From: JAUVKT01 sp036350795
GTDB lineage: Bacteria; Bacteroidota; Bacteroidia; Bacteroidales; VadinHA17
DNA length: 64,000 nt
Assembly: GCA_036350795.1 (NCBI GenBank)
Contig: JAZBNV010000137.1
Location: forward strand, 1 to 64,000
Direction: 5' to 3'
The notes beneath the pieces are model-generated. The model was not told the origin of the DNA. It saw only the letters and a program-made list of their open reading frames with translations, and ran no database searches. The first letter of the stretch is position 1. Every line of letters starts with the position of its first letter. Below, piece after piece: positions 58,436 through 64,000 of the stretch. Both the position numbers and the translations under genes were made by a program.

Positions 58436-60307
58436 TCAGTATCTTACCCCAATAAGCAGTACATCATCAACCTGGGCATTTGTACCTTTCCAGTCCTCGA
58501 ATATTTTGTTGAGCTTTTCACCCTGCTCTATCATTGGAAGACCTGATACTTCGAGCAGGGTATTCTTAAGATGCTTAACCATAAACTTTTTCTGCCTGGG
58601 TCCGCCAAACTGGTCGCCAAAACCATCAGAAAACATATAGAAACAGTCTCCTTTCCTTAAATCTATTTCATGCAGCTTAAAGGGGCTCATTGAATAATGT
58701 ATAGCTACGGGCATCTTATCAGCCCTGTAGGTTTCAAGCTCACCATCCCTGATAAAAACAAGCGGGTTATTTGCACCGGCAAACCAAAGTTTATTCTTTT
58801 TGTAATCGATAAGGCTCACCGTCATGTCCATTCCGTCCTTTACCCTGTCTTCATCTATCGATTGCTTAAGCGAATCAATAATTTCATCGCGCAGCATATT
58901 AAGTATCCTGTCTGGCATTTCAACACCCTTGCCATTTACAATTTCATTGAGCATGGTTACACCAAGCATGCTCATAAATGCACCGGGAACCCCGTGGCCC
59001 GTACAATCGGCTGCAATAATTATCTGGCGGTCATTATTCTTGCTCACCCAGTAGAAATCACCCGAAACAATATCAAGTGGCTTGTAAAAAACAAAATGGT
59101 CGATCTCATCACTGAATAGTTCGAGTGATGGGAGAAGTGCAGTCTGTATGCGCTTTGCATACATTATACTATCTGTAATATGTTTTTTCTGGTATGCAAT
59201 CTGGTCGCGCTGTGATTCAGCCAGGTCCTTCTGCTTTTCAATTTCGTCCTTCTGCCTCGAAATAGTCCTGTTCTTTTCTTCCAGTTTGATATTTGCCTCC
59301 TTCTTAATCCTGTAGCCCCTGTAGATATAGTAAGCAAGGAAACTGATCAGAAGGAGTACAAAAGCTGCTGCAATAAGAAAAATTTTCTGCTTCTCGATCG
59401 ATTCAAGCTGCACCTTAATCTTTTCTTCCTGTGTATTTATCAATTGCTGCTTATCCCCGATCTCAACAAGCTTGTCGGCAATATCAGCCCTTTGTACCAG
59501 CAAGGTATCACGCTGGGCTGCAACCTCTGCCTGCTGTATAGCTATGGTCCTTTTCTGGCTTGCAATTTCCTGCTCCTGACCCCGTATTTCCCTTGTCTGC
59601 TGCTCCAGTTGTCGCTGCTTAAGCCTCAGAACCTCTTCTTTTTCTGAAATTTCCCTGTCAAGGCTATCCAGCAGGGCTTTTTGTCGCTCAATTTCAGCCA
59701 GCTGTTCTGCAATAATCTTTTTCTGCTGCTCCACAACCTCGAGCTGCCTTTCAAGTTCTTCGCTGGTAACATCATAAAGGTTTTCCCAGTCTTCAACGGT
59801 TTTTACAGCCTGAACCAGCAAACCCGGGTTAATTCCCAGTCCGGCCCGGTCAAGCATCTGTTTGTTTATTTCAAACCTGGGCTCACCATTTACTACAATA
59901 TAATTAAACATCGAATTCCCAAATTCATAATCCTCGCTCATAATAAAGGCCTTTGTTCCCTCCAGCTTCTTTACAACTTCCTTAAGGTTATATCCTTCCT
60001 TCTTCGACACAAAAAGGACATTGGGCTTCTCAATATCCTCAACCTTACGATAGACTCTTACAACAGCGGGAATACCGTGTATTTCCCTGCGGGTTTTTAC
60101 CAGGTCTGTTACTTCGGCATAGAAATATGTGTCTTCTGATAAAAGGCCTATCTCAAAGATGGCCAGCTTATCCAGTGCATCACCGTAATCCACATACCTT
60201 GTGATATCAAAAATATACAGTGCTTTCTGCCTGTTCGAGAAACCCTCCTGGGCATTGATAGTGATAAGAAGAAATAAAAACCCGGTTATTGCAACAGCTT
60301 TTTTCAT
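58436..60307 (-). CDS. YfiR-like sensor linked to SpoIIE/PP2C phosphatase
   Basis: 623 residues. Signal peptide MKKAVAITGFLFLLITINAQ; N-terminal domain about 20-170 (ALYIFDITRYVDYG, VLFVSKKEGYNL, FNYIVVNGEPRFEINKQML) resembles the YfiR/DUF4154 periplasmic family; long coiled coil about 175-315 (repeated EIERQKALLDSL type); TM about 315-335; second coiled coil; SpoIIE-type PP2C phosphatase with metal Asp in DIVSGDFYW, IIAADCTGHGVPGAFMSMLG and FYMFSDGFGDQFGG. Topology suggests a membrane receptor that relays to the cytosolic phosphatase. Divergent from the single-domain response regulator at 60552. Confidence 0.85.
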   Translation of the reverse strand: MKKAVAITGFLFLLITINAQEGFSNRQKALYIFDITRYVDYGDALDKLAIFEIGLLSEDTYFYAEVTDLVKTRREIHGIPAVVRVYRKVEDIEKPNVLFVSKKEGYNLKEVVKKLEGTKAFIMSEDYEFGNSMFNYIVVNGEPRFEINKQMLDRAGLGINPGLLVQAVKTVEDWENLYDVTSEELERQLEVVEQQKKIIAEQLAEIERQKALLDSLDREISEKEEVLRLKQRQLEQQTREIRGQEQEIASQKRTIAIQQAEVAAQRDTLLVQRADIADKLVEIGDKQQLINTQEEKIKVQLESIEKQKIFLIAAAFVLLLISFLAYYIYRGYRIKKEANIKLEEKNRTISRQKDEIEKQKDLAESQRDQIAYQKKHITDSIMYAKRIQTALLPSLELFSDEIDHFVFYKPLDIVSGDFYWVSKNNDRQIIIAADCTGHGVPGAFMSMLGVTMLNEIVNGKGVEMPDRILNMLRDEIIDSLKQSIDEDRVKDGMDMTVSLIDYKKNKLWFAGANNPLVFIRDGELETYRADKMPVAIHYSMSPFKLHEIDLRKGDCFYMFSDGFGDQFGGPRQKKFMVKHLKNTLLEVSGLPMIEQGEKLNKIFEDWKGTNAQVDDVLLIGVRY

Positions 60308-60522
60308 CTCAGGAAAGGTTTTGGTTTACTCTGACTAATTTCGGCAGAATCATTGTGAAAAGCAAACCAAAGCATCCTTATAGCTCTGAAGTTCTGCATT
60401 TGGCATATGTCAGCCTCTGTACATCGCATAATGAGGATAGTTTATCAAATTTTTACATTTTATGTGTGGATAAATTGTTAACAAATAGAAGTCTTTCATA
60501 ATTTTTTCATACATTCAAATCG

Positions 60523-60530
60523 TATTTTTG
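60523..60530 (+). promoter_or_regulatory. -7 element of the response-regulator gene
   Basis: TATTTTTG, an exact TAnnTTTG match, 21 nt before ATG 60552, leaving a leader of about 16 nt. It overlaps the TTG at 60528 that would otherwise be a start. No TTTG at -33. Confidence 0.45.
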
Positions 60531-60551
60531 CTAAGCACAGATACTAAGCGC

Positions 60552-60971
60552 ATGTACCCTGACCACTATCACCTGGATTTATCAGACAAGACTATAGCAA
60601 TAGTTGATGATGATCTTGCATCAGTAAAATACTTTGAAGTACTGCTCAAAACCACCGGGGCAAACGTCGTTTCTTTTATGAACGGTACAGAGCTGGTTAA
60701 CTACGTATCGGAATATATCAAAACGATAGATATGGTTCTGCTTGACTACCTGATACCTTTTATGAACGGTATTGAGTGTGCAAGGCAGATAAGAAAAGTG
60801 GACAGGAATATTCCACTTGTAATGATCACCGCGTTTTATACACGCGAATCAAAAGAAGAAGCCTTTCTGGCGGGTTGCAATGAGTATGTGCTTAAACCGG
60901 TTGTTCCTGAAAAAGTTCTTGCCCTGCTTGAAAAGTATCTTCTCCAGAGGGAATACGCTGAAAAAAGTTAA
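60552..60971 (+). CDS. Single-domain response regulator (CheY-like)
   Basis: 139 residues, a receiver domain and nothing else. Acidic pair in IAIVDDDLASVKYF, phospho-acceptor Asp in VLLDYLIPFMNG, Thr/Ser switch LVMITAFYT, and KPV. No output domain. The divergent neighbour is a SpoIIE-type phosphatase gene, which suggests a shared signalling module, but this is only inferred from location. Confidence 0.88.
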   Translation: MYPDHYHLDLSDKTIAIVDDDLASVKYFEVLLKTTGANVVSFMNGTELVNYVSEYIKTIDMVLLDYLIPFMNGIECARQIRKVDRNIPLVMITAFYTRESKEEAFLAGCNEYVLKPVVPEKVLALLEKYLLQREYAEKS

Positions 60972-60972
60972 T

Positions 60973-63900
60973 CTAAAATCCCGGCACTCCTCCCTGCATC
61001 TTTGTCACATACTCCTGGTATATTAGCTGAAGCTGGTCTGATATCTCATTCCCAAGTTCTTCTTCATCATTGTTTATGCATGCTGCCGAAACCCTCGACA
61101 GGTAACCAAGCGAAGTCTGTATTTCGTAATCAGCAGCTCTCATCAGGTCGGACCTGAGCCCGGTATAATATCCCAGTATTTCACCATAGTGCTCCCTCAT
61201 CTGTGAAATAAGATCATAAGCCCTGTCTTTTGCCCCGGCCTGCAGGTAGGCTTCTATTACATCGGGCATAAACATATCCCAGGGCAGCTGCGAAAGAGGT
61301 AACTCGTTCATAACATGATCAAGTACTTCAACAGCCCTTTCTTTATCTCCTTCAAGCACAAGTGCTTTTGCAAGCTTTGCATAACTGAGTCTTGCCCTGA
61401 TCACTGACAGGGTTCTTTTATGATAATAATCCAGAACAACGCTTTCATCGTTCGCATTTCCCCATTCAAACTTATTCATCAGGTTTTCGTACAGTATTTC
61501 TGTATCTATACGGCCGTAATCCAGCCAGCTTCTGTTATGCGACTTAATGGGCACCAGCCTGTAGGCATTTCCCTCGAGCTGGAAATACTCCTCGAGTCCG
61601 AATGCATCATCATGATAGCCGGCAACATAATATACCGGCCTCTCCCAGTTGTTATTTGCAAAGAAATCAAGAACCATAAGCTGGCTCTTTAATATATAAT
61701 TACCTTTCAGCGTAATATCAATATAAGGTACTATTTTATCTGCATCCTCTGGCTTCACCGTCCCGTTAGCCAGCACCTTTTCTTTATCGACGGGTATTCT
61801 TACTTTTCGCGAAGGTATATAGTCTCTTTCAACCCCGTCACCAAACCTGTATTTGGTTGCCGGGTCTTCATTATTAATAAACTCAATCAGCTGCTTAATA
61901 TTTACAGGATCCTTTATCCTTTCAATAATATACACCTGGTTATTAACACCATCATAGTATTTGCTTCTGGGCAGGGACAGGGGCATTGGATCAGAATCAT
62001 TCATTTTATGCTTCATCTGGTCAATAAACCAGTCAGTATTGAATAACATAAGGTTGCATACCCTCACATCAGTTCCAATCTCCTCAACTTCCTGGGCATA
62101 CCAGAGGGGGAAAGTATCGTTATCACCATTGGTAAAGAGAACTGCATCGGGAGCGCAGGACAGGAGATAGTTTTTCGCAACGGCAGTTGCAGTATATCTC
62201 CCGGAACGATCATGATCGTCCCAGTTCTGGACTCCCATAATTACAGGAACCACAAGTCCGGCCAGCACCGCAAAAGGTACGGCAAGCTTTCTGCCGGCCA
62301 ATTTAGCCAGCATTTCGTATAGAAAGAGTACTCCCATCCCGATCCATATCGCAAATGCATAGAATGATGCAGCATAAGCATAATCCCTCTCTCTTGGCTG
62401 GTTAGGATACTGGTTAAGATACACCACAATGGCAAGGCCGGTCATAATAAACAGTAGCAGTACCACCCAGAAATTCTTTATGTCTTTATTAAGCTGAAAA
62501 TAAAGTCCTATTAATCCCAGTAACAGGGGAAGCATAAAATAGACATTTCTTGAAGGTATATCCTTCAGAACACCCGGAATATCCTCTGTAGGGCCAAACC
62601 TGGGTTCGTCAAGAAAATCAAAGCCTGTGATCCAGTTTCCGTTAAAGGGTCCTCCTGCCCCCTGTATATCGTTTTGTCTTCCCGAAAAGTTCCACATAAA
62701 ATACCTGAAATACATATATCCCACCTGGTAGGAGAACATAAACTTCAGGTTCTCTCCGAAAGTAGGTTTATATTCTATCCTTTTCTGACCATCGGGGCCA
62801 GTTACCTGTATTGGCCTTCCCTTTACCGGAACCCACTCTTTGTAAACCGAAACATGATCAGACTGTGGACTGTACATCCTGGGAAAGAGGGTCACAAAAT
62901 TGTCATCATATTCGGGTATTACGGCATGGTTGGTAATCTCATACCTGCCGTCAACCGGGCTGTACTGGGGCTTACCTTCCTTGTAGCCATCGAGTGGTGC
63001 ATTATAGTATGGTCCCTTTACCAGCGGTTGCTTGGGGTACTGTTCCCTGTTAAGGTAGTAAAGCATCTGGAAGGCTGTTTCAGGATTATTCTCATCCATC
63101 GGCGGATTTGCTGACGACCTGATCATTATAAGTGCAAATGATGAAAAACCAATCATAACAAGCATAAGCGATGTAAGAATGGTATTCAGAACGGCAACCT
63201 TATTCTTTGCCAGGTAGTATACACCCCAGGCTAATAATGCAAGTATTAGAAGATTAAACATAAGACTTCCTGACAGAAGCCATACGCCCGAAAGCAAGAG
63301 TGCAACTATTGCGAATATTGTTGTCCTGTTGGGTTTAACATTATCAAGAGTTGATCGTATTGCAAGAATAAGGAATAAGGCAAACAATAAAACCAGGAGG
63401 TAGAGACCTGAATTATAGGGCAGACCAATACCATTTACAAGCATTAACTCAAACCTTGTGGCCACTGTAAAGAATCCTGATACCAGACCCCACATAACAA
63501 AGGCAAGAAGAACCAGGGATATGGCAATTGATACACCAAAGCCCTTCCACGAAAATTCATACTTCTTAAAATAATATATATATACCACCGCAGGGATGGC
63601 CAGGAGGTTAAGAAGGTGAACCCCTATTGAAAGCCCAATCAGGTAAGCAATTAATAAAAGCCACCTGTTCGAATATGCTTCGTCGGCTTCGTTTTCCCAC
63701 TTCAGGATTGCCCAGAAAGTGATTGCCGTAAAAAGAGATGACATTGCATATACTTCTCCTTCAACTGCTGAAAACCAGAATGAATCGGAAAAGGTATAAG
63801 CAAGTGCCCCTGCAAGCCCGGCACCCATAATAGCTATTGTTCCGCTTAGTGAAGTATCCTTGTTTACACCAATGGTAATTCTCCTGGCAAAATGAGTAAT

Positions 63901-64000
63901 GGTCCAGAAAAGGAACATTATAGTTAATGCACTCGCCAGAGCCGACATAAGGTTAACCATAAGGGCCACTTTCGACACATCAGAGGCAAAGAGCGAAAAG
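60973..64000 (-). CDS. DUF2723 membrane glycosyltransferase-like protein (N-terminus beyond window)
   Basis: At least 1008 residues visible, incomplete at the N-terminus: the reading frame stays open to the window edge (…FSLFASDVSKVALMVN), so the GTG/ATG-like start at 63978 is not the true one. About eleven TM segments in the N-terminal 530 residues (PMT/GT-C-like), with LSGVWLLSGSLMFNLLILALLAWG and YPNQPRERDYAYAASFYAFAIWIGMGVLF; then a soluble C-terminal region with the ENGDNDTFPLWYAQE-like motif (TNGDNDTFPLWYAQEVEEIG). Family members are large Bacteroidota membrane proteins annotated as DUF2723/glycosyltransferase family; some are O-mannosylation-type GT-C relatives. Activity not verified. 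Confidence 0.9.
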   Translation of the reverse strand, partial: FSLFASDVSKVALMVNLMSALASALTIMFLFWTITHFARRITIGVNKDTSLSGTIAIMGAGLAGALAYTFSDSFWFSAVEGEVYAMSSLFTAITFWAILKWENEADEAYSNRWLLLIAYLIGLSIGVHLLNLLAIPAVVYIYYFKKYEFSWKGFGVSIAISLVLLAFVMWGLVSGFFTVATRFELMLVNGIGLPYNSGLYLLVLLFALFLILAIRSTLDNVKPNRTTIFAIVALLLSGVWLLSGSLMFNLLILALLAWGVYYLAKNKVAVLNTILTSLMLVMIGFSSFALIMIRSSANPPMDENNPETAFQMLYYLNREQYPKQPLVKGPYYNAPLDGYKEGKPQYSPVDGRYEITNHAVIPEYDDNFVTLFPRMYSPQSDHVSVYKEWVPVKGRPIQVTGPDGQKRIEYKPTFGENLKFMFSYQVGYMYFRYFMWNFSGRQNDIQGAGGPFNGNWITGFDFLDEPRFGPTEDIPGVLKDIPSRNVYFMLPLLLGLIGLYFQLNKDIKNFWVVLLLFIMTGLAIVVYLNQYPNQPRERDYAYAASFYAFAIWIGMGVLFLYEMLAKLAGRKLAVPFAVLAGLVVPVIMGVQNWDDHDRSGRYTATAVAKNYLLSCAPDAVLFTNGDNDTFPLWYAQEVEEIGTDVRVCNLMLFNTDWFIDQMKHKMNDSDPMPLSLPRSKYYDGVNNQVYIIERIKDPVNIKQLIEFINNEDPATKYRFGDGVERDYIPSRKVRIPVDKEKVLANGTVKPEDADKIVPYIDITLKGNYILKSQLMVLDFFANNNWERPVYYVAGYHDDAFGLEEYFQLEGNAYRLVPIKSHNRSWLDYGRIDTEILYENLMNKFEWGNANDESVVLDYYHKRTLSVIRARLSYAKLAKALVLEGDKERAVEVLDHVMNELPLSQLPWDMFMPDVIEAYLQAGAKDRAYDLISQMREHYGEILGYYTGLRSDLMRAADYEIQTSLGYLSRVSAACINNDEEELGNEISDQLQLIYQEYVTKMQGGVPGF

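Overview
The window looks like a chromosomal segment of a Bacteroidota bacterium, probably an environmental Bacteroidales/Marinilabiliales-type lineage. The pointers are: promoters of the TTTG-N19/20-TAnnTT type, typical of this phylum; DUF2723 and DUF5687 membrane proteins; a long KamA-type radical SAM protein; secreted BNR-propeller, sialate esterase, M14 and PKD-subtilisin proteins; a tRNA without encoded CCA; and mostly weak Shine-Dalgarno sites. No phage, plasmid, rRNA or CRISPR feature was found.

Layout. 1-10.6 kb: three paralogous membrane proteins (three TM segments, a TolB_N/FlgO-like domain, TPR repeats) with a PQQ-propeller lipid-envelope/periplasmic protein and a CPBP protease between them. 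This block lies between two near-identical copies of a 9-nt-unit repeat and also carries a dispersed hairpin element. The right-hand repeat directly adjoins a beheaded PIG-L/LmbE deacetylase gene. 11-18.3 kb: trmO, a secreted esterase, a 131-bp MITE-like element, a lipoprotein subtilase, a DUF5687/ABC export pair, a triplicated 28-bp GC-rich repeat and a flavodoxin. 18.5-21.9 kb: an AAA_14/DUF4143 ATPase and a TIM-barrel-like lipoprotein between 36-bp direct repeats, followed by a 123-bp inverted repeat touching tRNA-Arg(CCT). 22-43.5 kb: secreted BNR protein, PPDK/PEPS regulatory protein, a candidate small RNA, a two-component pair with a beta-propeller-like sensor, DUF502, sialate esterase, two M14 carboxypeptidases, a Fur-family/peroxiredoxin operon, an SDR, an FNR-like reductase with rlmN, and KamA.

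43.5-56.3 kb is the most interesting part: a compact minus-strand cluster. Genes in transcription order are a small membrane protein, cysC, cysD and cysN (PAPS synthesis), then after a 122-bp gap an SDR, an MBL hydrolase, a PaaK/CoF-synthetase-like AMP-binding enzyme, a KAS III-like synthase, a sulfotransferase, an alpha/beta hydrolase with an apparent Cys nucleophile, an RND/MMPL exporter, and DUF1214 and DUF1254 proteins encoded separately. The last nine genes overlap or nearly touch. I infer a pathway that builds an acyl-derived molecule with an Ole-like enzyme set, sulfates it with locally made PAPS, and exports it. The product is unknown.

56.4-64 kb: a methyltransferase, a ThuA-domain protein, two tandem paralogous Cys-rich mini-lipoproteins, a YfiR-like/SpoIIE phosphatase divergent from a single-domain response regulator, and a DUF2723 membrane protein that runs off the right edge.
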